From the NCBI GenBank assembly GCA_037179335.1, contig JAKZHN010000007.1:806001-870000 (forward strand): a stretch of 64,000 nt of DNA, given 5' to 3'. Within the stretch, counting starts at the first letter, position 1; each line of letters opens with the position of its first letter. The stretch is from Cyclaneusma minus (lineage: Eukaryota; Ascomycota; Leotiomycetes; Marthamycetales; Marthamycetaceae). A program made the translations under genes and the position numbers. The notes beneath the pieces were generated by a model that saw only the letters and a program-made list of their open reading frames with translations, searched no databases and was not told the origin of the DNA. Of this stretch, positions 35,088 to 48,390 are shown one piece after another.

Positions 35088-35147
35088 CCGTCCTGGAAAA
35101 CCACCCTAGCGAGAAGGCCGTGCCCCTAGGCTGGTTTTCCAGGACGG
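35088..35147. repeat. Strong hairpin: 22-bp inverted repeat upstream of the 499-aa gene
   Basis: CCGTCCTGGAAAACCACCCT... (35088-35109) is reverse-complemented at 35126-35147 (...AGGCTGGTTTTCCAGGACGG) with one mismatch and a 16-base loop. It lies 98-157 bases upstream of the start codon at 34990, so in the 5' region of that gene. It might be a small transposon footprint, a transcribed hairpin or a regulatory palindrome. Confidence 0.8.
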
Positions 35148-35364
35148 CCGGGAGGTCAATGGGCTACTTGTATTGCTGTCACGACGCGCATGCTATTGTG
35201 GCTACGATCCGGCATCACTACTACTGGACAGGAGAAAGATCCGGAGACATGGAGCGAGGTTACCAGGCGAAAGGGGCGTGAGGGCTCACGCCGAAGCAAT
35301 ACTTAGCAGCACCAGGCAAGTGTTTGGCTACTTGTGGTCGGCAGGCTGACCAAATCACGTCCTT

Positions 35365-36180
35365 ACAAGAGTGTGTAACGGGGAATAGTAGTGAATGATA
35401 ATGTCTAAAGCCATATTCAGCAACACCAACCAAATAGCTGGTGAGAGAGGGGGCTCTACATTGCCCAAAGGACCTTCGCGTAAGGGCGTGGCCAAAGACT
35501 TGCAGTCAGTCACAAGGCGAAGCTACCGATGTTCAGCAACTCCACGCATGTTCCAAATAGGGAAATGGTACGTTGAGCTGGGAGTCTCTGTACAAGAGCC
35601 TGGACTAGGAATCCTAGTGAATCGCAAGGGACGCCGCTATAGCAGTGAGATGACGACCGAATGTCGCGGAACCACAATCTGCTTCAACGAAGAGAGCCTC
35701 AAGACACTTCAGACAATCATTACTACGACGTGGCAAGTGCTCTCTCAGGGAGGAGATCCTGAGTTGATCAGATTACTCCTATAAGAGAGCATGGACGAGG
35801 GATAGCAGTGAAGCACAAGATCCAAAGCCATGTTCAGCGCGCCGAGCCAAGTGCTCGGTCAGGGGACATATTCGTATTGAGCAGGGTATCTTCATGTGAG
35901 AGCGCAGATGAAGAACAACAGCGAGTTGCTAGATAGGAATATAGTCTCAGCAGTGGCCAATATGGTCTCAATAGTCTCGAGATCGTCCAATAGACCTATC
36001 TCGATTGACGAGCGCAGATGAATTGAATATTTGAAGAGATATCCGTGAGAACCAAGGATGCTCCGAATCACAGAGTGACATTGGCTTGACCGGAGGATCT
36101 TCGTATGAAAGGATGTGTGAGGAAATGTAATTAATCGCGAGGTCGAAAGCCATATTCAGCATTTTCGGGCATTTCCTCGA
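35365..36180. repeat. Degenerate tandem repeat, three units of about 320-420 bp
   Basis: AAAGCCATATTCAGCA-like strings occur at 35406, 35827 (AAAGCCATGTTCAGCG) and 36146. Each is preceded by a related stretch (GAGTGTGTAACGGGG..., GAGCATGGACGAGGG..., AGGATGTGTGAGG...) and accompanied by CTTCGCGTAAGGGCG / CTTCATGTGAGAGCG / CTTCGTATGAAAGGA. A plus-strand open frame (35395-35784, 129 codons) lies inside unit 1, but no domain supports it as a gene. The units suggest an older local duplication. Confidence 0.55.
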
Positions 36181-37213
36181 CTACGGATTGGTCGTGGCTT
36201 GATCAGATAACAAGCACTGTGATCAAGTGTTTGACTGAAGGTTTTTGTGACAAAGGTGGATGTGGAACGTTCGCAAAGGAGCGGAAGGCTGAAGGAGGAA
36301 CAACGCTCAACATTGATCTCCTGAGGCATATCCTGTAACGGCCGACAGGACCAAATATGGCAGTGTGAGAATAAGTTTACGCCAAGTCACAGTGGCTTGA
36401 GCAATCATAGATGCTGACAACAGCGGCCGCATCCCTCTCCACTTAGATGGATAGATTTCAAGAACAAGTCAAGCTGGCCCGACCGAGTGGACTTTGGCAG
36501 GTCTCTTTGGCAGGTCTCTTTGGCAGGTCTCTTGGGGTTAAGTTTGCATCGCATCCTGGTAAGGCTTGCATGTCCAGCTTGGTTGATTTCATATTCACAG
36601 ACGAAGTTCAACCATAGAAAATCGGGGACATGATTTCACCACAACTCAAGTCGGCCGGTACATGCGAAGATGCTGCTTGACCCAATTCTGACATTCGTTT
36701 GGGAGTTCAGCATGTTTATGCTTGAAAGTTCCAGATCACGCTTTATCAAGCTCATTGCTTGTTTGTTCACGGTATGCAAGACGTGTTTTGTTCTGAGGCA
36801 AGAGGCCGATAATACATCATTGATTGAGACTGAGATCAGGATGTTATGTTTGTCAGATGGGAATCTTGGATGTGAGGAGGTAATGTGCACCATACTTCTA
36901 TATATCTAGCTGTTTTGTAAGCCTTCTGAATGTTAACTTCACACAATGGCGGCCGCTCATGCTTCTACAGCGCCGTGAGATATGGTCACGGGGGCTCAAT
37001 AACAGGTCACTCGGTCAGGTTCACAGATATCAAGATGTCTCGGTGCGGAACTTCGCTGTATTCCTATCTTCTTGCAGACAGAAGCTGCTGGAAGCAAAGA
37101 GCAGGGCTGCCCAGGCTTAGGTGCCAAAGTTGATTCCCAAGGTACCAGCCAGCACTCCCCAGATCTCTCAAACCGCACGAGACAGAAAGAGGATCACTGC
37201 CAGATCCTTGATC
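36181..37213. other. No supported gene; contains a 13-bp microrepeat
   Basis: Only short frames are present and none shows a domain. A GGCAGGTCTCTTT unit is repeated three times at 36492-36533, giving a minus-strand peptide rich in KRPAKET-like residues. NotI-like GCGGCCGC sites occur at 36423 and 36950 without further meaning. Confidence 0.5.
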
Positions 37214-37980
37214 TCATTCAGTCTTCTCAACCGAGACGTAGTAGTCGGGAGCCTCCGACGAAAACACCATGTGCTGAGTGTCATCATACCAATCGTCCCT
37301 GCCCAAGAGCGTCACCACCAGGTCTCCCAGCATCTCCTGGGTGCAAAGCTGGCGTCCTCCTCAAAGTCTTTCTTCTCCTCGCGAGCGACCAACGATGTCA
37401 GCAATCTTCTCAGAGGTGATCCCGGAGGCGTCAATTCGTAAGCATACTTCCAAGCGTTCATCAGTTCGAGCTCAGAGCCCTTCTCGAGGTTCTTCAGGAT
37501 CAGTCCATCAATCAGAAAGTTCTGCATCTTGGAGCCTTCAGATTCTCGGCGAGCAGCCAAAGATCGATCATATGCTTGAAGGTCTTCTGCAGGTGGTAGG
37601 TGTAGTCCTCCTCGCGAAAGACGTCGCTGTTGAGCTGAGTCTCGATGACATCGACGAAGGCAGAGAAAGCAGCGGGAGTGACACCTTGCAGAGTGACGGT
37701 GCAGATCTTGGAATCTCCGGCATCCTTCTTCAACTCCTCAGCAAACAAGCCGGAGTAGGAAGCCAAGAGGGGTCCCGGAGCGAAGACTGTACCTGTCATT
37801 TCCGACGTAGATGTAGACGGCAACGACATCATTGCTGCGTCTGAAGGAATCAATGTCAGTACTCAGTGGTTCTCAGATAACATGAAGCAGTTCTGCTTAC
37901 CCGGAGACTGAAAGCGAGAGCTTCACCATCTCTTCTCTCGGAGCAGTATCCACACCCTGGAGGGGAGTTGAAGAAGACAT
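37214..37980 (-). pseudogene. BTB/POZ-like gene with three frameshifts
   Basis: Exon 1 (37901-37980) encodes MSSSTPLQGVDTAPREEMVK and splices (GTAAGC donor, TTCAG acceptor) into exon 2 from 37840. Exon 2 opens with SNDVVAVYIYVGNDRY, the first strands of a BTB fold. The next expected part, FAPGPLLASYSGLFAEELKK, lies in another frame (shift near 37785-37798). It runs through FKHMIDLWLLAENLKAP, then KMQNFLIDGLILKN resumes after a one-base deletion near 37530. CTQEMLGDLVVTLLGRDDW follows after another shift near 37345, ending with EAPDYYVSVEKTE at 37214. Each piece fits the BTB plus helical tail order, so the gene was once complete at about 230 residues. Three shifts in 0.7 kb point to a pseudogene, though repeated one-base gaps could also be assembly errors. 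The AT-rich block starts about 100 bases upstream. Confidence 0.75.
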
Positions 37981-38939
37981 TGTCGTGTCGGGACGGTGGT
38001 GTGTGAACGAAGTCGGTTGATTGAAGTTGACGAGACTGCAACGATTGACTGCGCAAATGCTGCAACGGACGAAGATACCAATATAAATAAATATATATTT
38101 TAGCGGAAATAGCCAATTGCGAATTATTGCCTATAATTTTTTTACATTTAATACGAAAGTTTAAAATAATAAAAATTGGATTTTTAATCCCTATATAATA
38201 CCCAAGGCCCAATTAATGCCAAATTATTAAATATTTTTTATTTTTAACAATTTGCTTTAAAAAAAGGCTTTTAAAAAAATACTAAATTTGGCTGTATTTA
38301 TAAAAGCTTTAAAAGCTTAAAGATCCTATTTTTTTGCTTGCGTAAATAATTTGGACTATATTTAATAAATTGGCAAAATGCTAGAATAACCCTATTATTA
38401 TAATTTTATAGCTAAAATGACCCCGAAATTAAAATTGCGGGCAAATTGCGAAAAGTTAGATTTTTTAATCGGTTTTTTTGAAATATATTCCAATATTATT
38501 AAAAGAAACCAAAAAAATCATATTTTTATTACTAGCTTTAATTATTATTAATTTTCCAAATTTCGGGACTAGAGCCTGACCCCAAAAATTCAAAACACCC
38601 AAAGTCATTAATTTGAGGCAATTAAAAATATAAAATTAAAGCCTTTTTTAAAACACTTTTATATATAAAATCCTATTTAAATTAATCAATTTGCAGGAAT
38701 TCGAAAAAAGACTAAAATAATATTAAAAACTAATAAAAATATAGCATTGAAAATTTAAAGCAATTATATTATTAAATTCCATTGTATATTATTATATTTA
38801 TATTGCTAAAATGACATTTGAATAATTTGAATTAATCAGAACTCCACCAATTTTAAAAACAATTAATTTCTAATTTTTAATAATTAAAGTTTTCAATTGA
38901 TTTTACGATAAGTTTTTTAAAATAATTAATTATTTGTAA

Positions 38940-39520
38940 AAGTAGTGAAATTTCAATAAAATTAAATTTGTGCTTGCAAGCTTGCAATATTAATTAAAAA
39001 GCATTTACCACGCGATAACATTAATTATTCAAACAATTATAATAGCCAAATTAATTAAGAAAATTAATTTTTAAAAATAAGAATTTGATTATTTTTAAAA
39101 ATAATGGAATTGCAATAAAATTAAATTTGCCCTGGTTTAGCGCTAAAAAGCGTTAAGCCAGGCTGGCTTATAGGCTACAGAAATCAAATTTTATTGAAAT
39201 TTTAATACTTTTAAACATAATTAAATTCTGACTTTTAATAATTGATTTTCTCAATTAATTTAGCTATTATAATTGCTTAAATAATTAATTTTATTGCATT
39301 GTAAATGGCTAAAGCATATAATGCTGGCAGAGCTAAAAAATAAAAGCGCTTTTTAGCGCCTTTAATTATGCTTTAAAAAACAGCTTTAAAGCAATAAAAG
39401 TAACTGAATTAATATGTGTTGTTACAAAATTAATTAAGAAAATTAATTATTAAAAATTAGAAATTAATTATTTTTACAAATAATAGAGTTATAATTAATT
39501 TAAATTATGGATTTAAATGT
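38940..39520. repeat. Dispersed repeat, copy 2 (see 3.52-4.22 kb)
   Basis: ATTAAATTTGCCCTGG (39120), GGCTGGCTTATAGGCTA, AATTTTATTGCATTGTAAATGG, GCTAAAGCATATAATG and AAAAGCGCTTTTTAGCGC follow the order seen at 3970-4215. The stretch AATTATTC/TAA...CAATTATAATAGC at about 39025 is reverse-complemented at about 39260-39290, so this copy has an inverted-repeat character like a small inverted-repeat element. Confidence 0.7.
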
Positions 39521-40229
39521 TAAAATTTTAATAATAGTTTTTTTGCAATTAATTTCCTCGCTTAAAAAGCCATTTTAAAAATTTCAAAAAATATGACTTA
39601 AAAAGCCCCGCTATTTCTTAGTTAATATTAAAAAACAAAATTCAATTAATTTTAAAAGTGGTAGCGTTATTAATATATTATTTAAATTTCTTTTCGGAAT
39701 TAGATTTTGATTTCGAAAATCAAGGTTTTAATTTTGTAATTTTTTTATAAATACTAGTTTTTGAAATTATATTAGAAAAAGGGCCATTTCATTATTAAAA
39801 GAAAGACCATTTAAAAATCGTTTAAATATCCCTTTTTATAAATATCGGAAATAGGTCATTAATTCCGGGGTTATTTTAGCTACAAAATCATGATAATAGG
39901 GTTATTTTAGCATTTTGCCGTTAATAAATATTGCCAAAAAATTATATTGTATTACAAATTTTGCTTTTTCGACATTTAAAGCGCCTATTTTAAAATCAGC
40001 ATACCAATATTAATATTTTTTAATTTTTATAAAACCATTTATTTTCAATTTAGCTTTTTTATAGCATTACAAATTTGGCTATTTTAATAATAAAATTTTC
40101 CAATATTTTAAATTTTTAGCTATAAACGTTGTAATTCTTGAAAAAAAATCAAATTATTAAATATAAAGCCTGCGCCTTTTTAAAAATAAAAACAATATTT
40201 TTTATTAAAAAATAGCCAGGAATTTAAAG

Positions 40230-40271
<42 letters not shown>

Positions 40272-42139
40272 GCTTATGTTTTTATTGCAAAAAACAGCAA
40301 TTAATTTTTTTTTTTACTTAATAATCAATTTTCATTTTTGCTACATCTATTTTAGCAAAAAAAGTATTTTTTGAATTTTTACAAATATTACGATAAAAAT
40401 TAAATATTAATTTAATATTAATTTAATATTTTATATAAAAAATAGTAAAACAATTTTCAGCGTTATATTTTATTAGAATAATAGCGAATTTTAAATAATA
40501 ATTTATAAAAAGGAAATTTGGGATTTAATATTTATATTTAATAATTAAATTTAAAATAATGATATAAAAAAAGCCAATTATACTATATTAATATATATCT
40601 AAATTTCTTATTTTTATATTAAGCTATTAATATTTTTATAGCCCGAAATAGCATATACTGCTATTTATGTTTTTAATTAAATATTTATTTAATTAAAAAA
40701 TTGAAAATGGCTAATTAAATTAGCCATTGGAATTACATTAAATTTATTGCATTTGCAATAATATAGCTGCCAAATTTAGTTTTTTCAATATAATATCCCA
40801 AAAATAAAAAAACTCAATTTCAAAATTACTATTGCATAATTAATTGGCTATCAATTGTTTAATATTTTCCAATTATAAAGTTTTATAAAAAACAAAATAA
40901 TTAAAATTAAATATATTATATCTAATTATAAAAAGCTTTACAGCTTTAATAATTTTAATTAAAAAAATACAATTGCTATAATCAATAATTTTATTAACGC
41001 TTTTAAAATTCCAAATACTCCAGCCAAAAATAAAGCCCAATTTAAAACATTTCCTTTATTTTTGCTATATAAATCGCTATAGCAAATTTTTTTAAAATCG
41101 GCTATTCGTTTTTAAATTAAAACAGCGGCTAATTAGAAAATATATTAGCTTTTAATTTCCAAATGCATTATATTTCCAAAACCCGTTTTCGCCCGGTTTA
41201 ATAATTTATAAAACAAATGTTCGCTTTCAAAAATAAGGCTATTTGCGCTATTTATTGTTTATTTAAATAATAATATTTATTTTAAAATCTTTTATAATGC
41301 CAATAAAATTAATTGCAATTTTCAATTTAAATTTTCAAAATCAATTTAAAAAGATTTTTTATTGTTTTTAATATCCCGGGATTTATTTCTTTATTTCGCA
41401 AGCCATTAAAAAGAAATTAACAATTAGCGTTTAAAAAAGTAATTAGCAAATTATTTATTTCACCATTTAATTTTAATATAGCAATAAAGCTTTAAAGGCT
41501 ATAAAAATTACTGGATATTTTAGCCAATATTATTAAACATTATATATAATAAAATATAATTTTATAGCGCCTAATAGCAGTATTGACGTTTTTTGAATTT
41601 GTTAATAAATTTTTAGTTTTTATTCAATTATATCAAATTTAAATTTAGCCAAAATTATTTAATTAATATGCTATATTTTATTATTTTAATAAAAAGCATT
41701 ATTTAAAAACTGCTAAAATTAAATAAACGGCTTTTATAAAAAGAAAGGATTTTTAAATTAATTATAGATTTAAAAATCAAATTATTAGAAATTAAACCAA
41801 TTTTTTCAATATAAATATTTAATTTAAAATTTGATATTTACAACTATTTCTTTAAATTTAAAACTTTGTGTATAATTTATAAGGATCTTTATTTAATTAA
41901 TAAAAAGGTCTACTTAGCTACTTTTGCTATACGCTATTTTCAGGCTTTTTTAATTATAATAGTTTATTTTGATTGGAAACGTTTTTATATAAATACCAAA
42001 TTTAAAAAACAAAACACTATATATTGACAAATTTAATAGCTATAAAAGCTACGGCGATCCAGAAAATATTTTACAAATTATATAAGATTTTCATAATTTA
42101 TTTATTTTTGCCCTTTTATTGCCTATGTATTTAAATAGC

Positions 42140-42240
42140 TTTTTAAATAGCTTTGCATTTTTATTATAAAAAATTTAATAGTATTTTTTTATATTGATAA
42201 TATAGTAATTATATATATTTTTACCGCTTAAATCTAGCAA
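42140..42240 (+). other. Possible reverse transcriptase scrap
   Basis: One frame reads FYIDNIVIYI (about 42190-42220), preceded by a hydrophobic stretch interrupted by stops. YxDD-IxIY is the catalytic box of retrotransposon reverse transcriptases; D to N here needs one G-to-A change. The flanks cannot be aligned by eye, so this is only a hint that the block contains LTR-type elements. Confidence 0.2.
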
Positions 42241-42436
42241 AGCATTTTAAAAACTATTTATATTTTAAATATAAAATAAAGATTTTTAGGGAAATTTTTA
42301 AATTTATAAAATACCGCATTATTTATAATCGAGCTTAAAAAAACCTTTGGCTAAATTAAAAAGCTTATATTTTCCAGCTAGCAAAAAACTATAGCATTAA
42401 TTTAAATAAATATTTGTGTTGAAATAAACTCCTAAC

Positions 42437-42585
42437 GGTGCATAGGTCACGGGCTATTCACGAAACCCATTTATTATATAGGTAAGCAAAAGTTATATAT
42501 ATAATACTATTTTTTATAATTGTAAAATTCTTTTTTTTAATGGTTTAAAAATAAAAAAAACTTTATTTATATTAAAACTCTATAA
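42437..42585. repeat. Direct repeat, copy 1 (partner at 47.75 kb)
   Basis: GTGCATAGGTCACGGGCTAT and ACAAAACCCATTTATTATAT-like sequence, AAGCAAAAG, then ATATAATACTATTTT and ATAATTGTAAAATT match 47757-47905 in the same orientation. Differences are mostly C/T and G/A. Confidence 0.75.
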
Positions 42586-45500
42586 ATTATAATTTTCGAT
42601 ATAATAATTTGCATCTAATAATTCGTTTTAAAAGTTTAAAAATCAATAATAGCATTATACGAAAGTTTTTACCAGCCAGTAATAAATGCGAAGCCTAGCG
42701 AAAACTTTTTAATAAATTTAATAATAATTGCTAAAATCTAATGTAGCAATAATGCAAATTTAATATAGCGCTGCAATTGCGCTATTATTTTTTTATTATT
42801 TTTTATTTTTTAAAAACCTTTTTTTTAAATTAATTTGAAAATTTTCTTTCCTATTGCTATTAATTCTTTAGCTAATATTTAATCAATGATTTAAATTTTA
42901 GTTAGCTGTTAAATAAATTAAAATTAAAATATATTATAAAAAATACTATTTTTAATTTAAAACGCGCTGTATTAATTCTTAGCTAGAATAATTAATATAA
43001 TTGATTTTAGCTAATAGAAATATATTTAATAGATTAAAATATATAATATATGAAAGAAATAATTATGCATTAATACGCTTATAAAAATATTATCAATTAA
43101 ATTTAAAATACCAATACCAGCAAAAATATTATTGCTATAAAAATTCTTTATTTTAAATAAAATGCAAACAAAAAGTCCAAATATATTGCAAATAATTAAA
43201 AGGCTTTATATATAATATATATTTATTTTAGCTTTAAAACATAAAACGAAAATTATTAGTTTTCAAAGCTTTATAGCAAAATAAATTAAATTGGGCCGCA
43301 AATTTTTTTTTAATATAATGATTAATAGGTTTAAATAAAAGCCTAATATAATTATTAAAAAAGCTTAAATTAAAATTTTTATTTTCCAATGCAAAATCTT
43401 TTAATTAAATTTCAATTATATAGCTATTTATATTAAAAATATACTTTTTCTCAATTTCTTTTTTGCCTTTTAAATATAGCATTATAATAAATATATTAAG
43501 CAATTTCTGTTAACGCTTAAAAAAAGCTTTTTCATTTTTAAAAGATTTTTTTTTTGCATTTATTAAAAAAACTATTTATATTGCTAATAGCAAATTAAAG
43601 CAATTATTATATTAGCGCTAGGCTAGCGGCAATAATAAAATTGGCGTATAATTTAAAAATCGCAAGGCGCTTTTCGTATATTTTTTTTGAAATAAAAAAT
43701 TCTATAATATTTGCAAATACCTACTTTTTACAATTATTTAAAAAATTATTTAAAATATCCTAAAATTTAAAATTATTAAATTTGCCTTTGCTACTTTTCT
43801 TTAAAAAAAAGCAAATATTGCAAATAATGCGAATAATAAGCAATTCTCATTTTTTTAAAATATATATATATATATATTATTTGAATATTTATCGCTATTA
43901 ATAGCATTTTTAAATTTAATCAAATTGCCAATTTTAAAGCTATATTATATATAACTAATTTTTTCTCTTTTTTTAAATATATATAATCCTATTTGTAAAA
44001 ACCAATAGAAAAAATGAAATTAAATTAATACAATTATAATAAAAATAAATAAAAAATAATATAAATTTAAAAATATACTTTATATTTCTAGCCTTAATAT
44101 AAATTTGCTTTTAAGCAAAGAAATTGGCTTTGAGGGATTTTTTAGCTTATTTAATTTTTCCTATATATATTTTAAAAATCATTATTTAAAAAAAACAAAA
44201 AGGGCTATATATTATTAATTTTATAATTATTTCTTAAAAATTAGCAAAGGCTTTTTAGCTTTAAAATAACGCTTAAATAGCGCTGCTAGCTATTAAAAAA
44301 GTTCCTGCTGCAAATATATTAAAAAATCTAATTTAATTTAGCTTACCAAATATATTGGCTATTATAATATAAAATATTATATTAATTATAGCGCAATATA
44401 ATATATTAATTATAATATTAATTATAATGCAAAACAAGCTAATTTCAAATATGTGATATAAATTCTGATATAATATAGCTTTTAATATAGTATGAAATTT
44501 TTAATATAGTATAATATTCCAGCTAATATTAAAATTAATTTTAAAGCTATTTTTAAAAACCGATTTAAGATTTGTTTTAAAAACGCCAAGATTACATTAA
44601 AGCTAAAGCAATTTAAAAAACGGATTGCAAAAAGGCTTAATAGTAAGCTATATAAAATAAATACGCTTTATATTATTGGAAATTTATTTATTTTAGCCTA
44701 ATAAAACTTAATTGCATTTATATTATTATTAGTTTAAAAAAAATCTATTTTCATTTTTTAATTATAAAAATTGCAATATTAATAAAATACAAAAGCAAAA
44801 ATCTAAAAAATAGCTAATTATAAATTAATGTCGCTAAAATTAATTTATATTAATATAGCTAGTCCTTTTTTATCCAATTTATATAGAAATTCATAGCTTT
44901 TTAAAATTATTAATAATTATATATGCAAATTTTGGTTTTTTGCAATAGAAGTTTTCTAAATATATATATATATATATTTTATATAAAAAACATATTAAGT
45001 TTAAAATTGGCAAAAAGCTAAAAGAATCCAATATAATAATATTAGAAAACTAGTTAAAAAACTTATATTTTAACTTTTTGCAAATAATATTAAATTTGGA
45101 ATTATTACTTTTTATTTATTTTAGCAAAATAAAATAATTAAAAAAACCATTTAAATTGTTAAAGCCTATATTTAATTTATATTAAATAGTCCTAATTTTT
45201 TAATTAAATTTTAATCAAAAGCCGCTATAGCTAAAATATATATTTAAAATTGGATTAAAACCGGATCTAAAATTAATAGCCGGATTATTAATTTTAAAAA
45301 AATATAAATTAACAAGTTTTTTAAAAATAATATCCATATTTAAAATTGCAAAGCAAAGGCCTATATCAATTAAAAAAAGACTTTTTAAATATATAAAAAA
45401 AGTTATTTTCGCAATTTAGTAAATATCTTTTTATTAGCTATAATTTTAAATTTATAAAATAATATAAATTCTATTATCAGGATCTTGGCAAAATAATATA

Positions 45501-47756
45501 TAAAATAATAATAAAATAAAATGAAATAATTAAAAACAGCTTATTTAATTTAAAGCTTTGCAATAATGCTTATAATTTTTAAAAAACTCCTAATAAACTG
45601 CCCGATAAATATTATATTAATAGGCCTATTTTGGTTAAGCAAAAAGCCAAAAAACCAATTTTTAAATTTATTTATGTTAAATTTAAATTGGCTATTAGAA
45701 TTGCATTTAATATAATAATTCCTGTTTCGAATTTTTAAAGTTTTATAAAAAATAAAATACCGCCATCCTTTATTTTAAATTTAATAATTCTAATAATTGT
45801 ATAAATCCATTCTTTAATTTTGCAAAGCCTATAATATAAATTAAATTTCCGGTAAGCAAAATTATTAATATAATTAATCTTTTTAAAATAATTGTAAATA
45901 ATTTTATAAAGCTAAATAATGCCTATATTGCTATAATTCTTTTTTTTTGGCATAAAGCCGGTTTTTAAAATTAATAGTTGCAAATATTTAAAGCATAATA
46001 TTATTAAAGCTAAAATCTAAAAATAGAATTGTTTTCTCAAAGGCTTTATTATAGCTATAATAGCTAATAAAAAGAATACCGATTTATATAAGTTTAAAAT
46101 TGCCCTAGCTGCTATAAAAATAATTTACAATATTTTTATTTTAAAAAATTACAAAAAAGCCGTTTTCAACGTTTTATATAAAAACCAATAGTAAAAGTCT
46201 ATTATGCAAAAATTAAAAAAGATTCTCGCTAATAATATTTAAATTAAAATTACTATAAATATTGCTTTTAATTTGATTTTTATAAAATAGATATTTATAA
46301 TTGCAACTAATCTGGATAATAGTATTAATAAATTTAAAGCTTGCTCTATAGCATAGGATTTTAATTAAATTTAAAATAAGGATTTTTATAATACCTTTTT
46401 TCTTATAATTTGAATAGATCAAATTTATTTTTCGCAAGCTCTTTTATTCAGCTTTGTCTAAAAATATTACAATTTAATTAGGAAACGTTTTTTAACTAAA
46501 TAAATAAATAAATAAATTATAATAAACTGCCCGGAATTAAGATTTATTATTTAAATTTAAAATAATTAAATTTGAATTTAAATAAAGCTTTAGCGACCTT
46601 TATTTATTTATGTGTAAAATTACTAATATATTTATTTTAATTTATATTAATATTATTATTACTATTGCCAAAATAATTGCCGAATTCAATTAATTTTATT
46701 TTTAATTAATAGATTCAATTATTGCCAAAAATTTGAAAAACTTTAAAAAAAACATTAATATAATTTTTTTTTAAAATAAAAACTCCAAATTCATTTAAAT
46801 TAATTAAAAGCAATATATTAATAATTTTTGCAAAAGATTTGGCTTTCTATTTGGCAAAAAACAATCATATTTAATATTTATAATAAATAATATTAATATA
46901 ATAATACCAGGCAAAAATAATAAAAAGCAGATTAAATTAAATTTCTATTAGCAAAGATTTGGCAAATTTATATTTGCTATAATAATTATATAATTGGATA
47001 TTTATTTTGCAACTAGCAAATTAATATAATTTATATTTAATTTTATAAGCGCTATAATATTAATTCAATACAATTGCTTTATTATTTTAAACTAATTGCA
47101 AATTGCAAAATTAAATACAAATTAAGCAAATTAAATGTTATTAAAAACCAATTTAAAATATTTAATAATGTATTTCATAAACCATTTTCCGGTTATTAAA
47201 GCATTAGCAAATTTATTGCAATATTGCTTAAAAAAGCAATATTATAATTAAATAAAAAATACAAAAAATAGCTATATTAATTTGCAAAGCCAAATATATT
47301 TCTATAGCTACCAATGCCAAATAAGGCCAATATTTTAAATAAATGCTTAAAAATATAGATTATAATAAATTAATTGGTAAAACTCCATATTATATTAATA
47401 TAAAAAATAATACTTAAAAACCTATTGCCTTAATTAAAAATTTCTAATTTTATGCAAAAATTTAAATATATTAATATAGCCCATTAATTTATATATAAAT
47501 TAAAAAATAAAGGCAAGCAGCGAATTATTTATATATATATATGAAAACTATAATTGCAAATAAATTTACTAAGCCATTTTTAAAAATTTAATTTAAAAAA
47601 TTTAAAAATATATTAAATATAAAAAACCGTTTTAAATAAAGCATATTAAAAAACAATGCCTAATATAGCTTTGGGAAAGCATTGGAATAAAAAAACAAAT
47701 TATATTTATAAACCGCTATAAAGCTTAAGAAAAATATTAAAATAAGTTTTTAGCAA

Positions 47757-47905
47757 TGCATAAATTATAGGCCATTTACAAAACCCATTTATTATATAAA
47801 TAAGCAAAAGCCATGCATATAATACTATTTTCTATAATTGTAAAATTTCCTTTCCTTTTTAATGCTTTAAAAATAAAATTATCTCTACCTATATTAAGAT
47901 TTCGC
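47757..47905. repeat. Direct repeat, copy 2
   Basis: Partner of 42437-42585, 5.3 kb downstream. Here the phrase is ATAGGCCATTTACAAAACCC, ATAAGCAAAAGCCATGCATA and CTATAATTGTAAAATTTCC. Both strands carry short open frames over it, without domain. The pair could be the ends of one element or two dispersed copies. Confidence 0.75.
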
Positions 47906-48390
47906 AATTTGTTTAAAGTATCGCTATTTATTAATTTAAGATTTATTTTCAATTTTAATAAACCCAATAAAAAACTATATAAAAAATATTTGAATCTAAT
48001 AAATAAAATCGGCTAATTAAATAATACCGTTAAAAACACATATTTTAATTTTACTCGCAATTATTTAAATTTAACGCCAATTTTTTAAAAAATTATTAAA
48101 AAAGTGCTATTTATTATTTAAAATATTTAATTAAATTCGCTTACTATATATTATGCTTCAAATTAAAATATTATATTTCGCCAAACTTAAAAAATACAAA
48201 TTTGGCAATATTCGCTAATACCAATTTTGCCAATAAAGGAAATTAAAAAAGCTTTTAAAAATTTATAACAAAGCGTTTTGGCAATATAATTAATTAAAAA
48301 TCAAATAAATAAAAAATTATAATTATTTCTAGCATTAAACCCAAACTATTGGCCTAAACTATTGCTGCAAAAAAGCTATATCTGAATATC

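Larger units (their letters stand above)
38090..48390. repeat. Large AT-rich block of decayed repeat DNA
   Basis: About 10 kb of A/T-dominated, stop-filled sequence, including a (TA)n run at about 40237-40262. It contains a second copy of the 3.5-4.2 kb repeat, a direct repeat pair 5.3 kb apart, and a possible reverse transcriptase scrap (all listed). No intact frame longer than about 75 codons is present. I interpret it as nested RIP-mutated transposons. Confidence 0.75.

Noticed and set aside
40237..40262. (TA)n tract as an origin or regulatory site
   Set aside because: Such tracts are frequent throughout the mutated blocks here and nothing around it suggests function.
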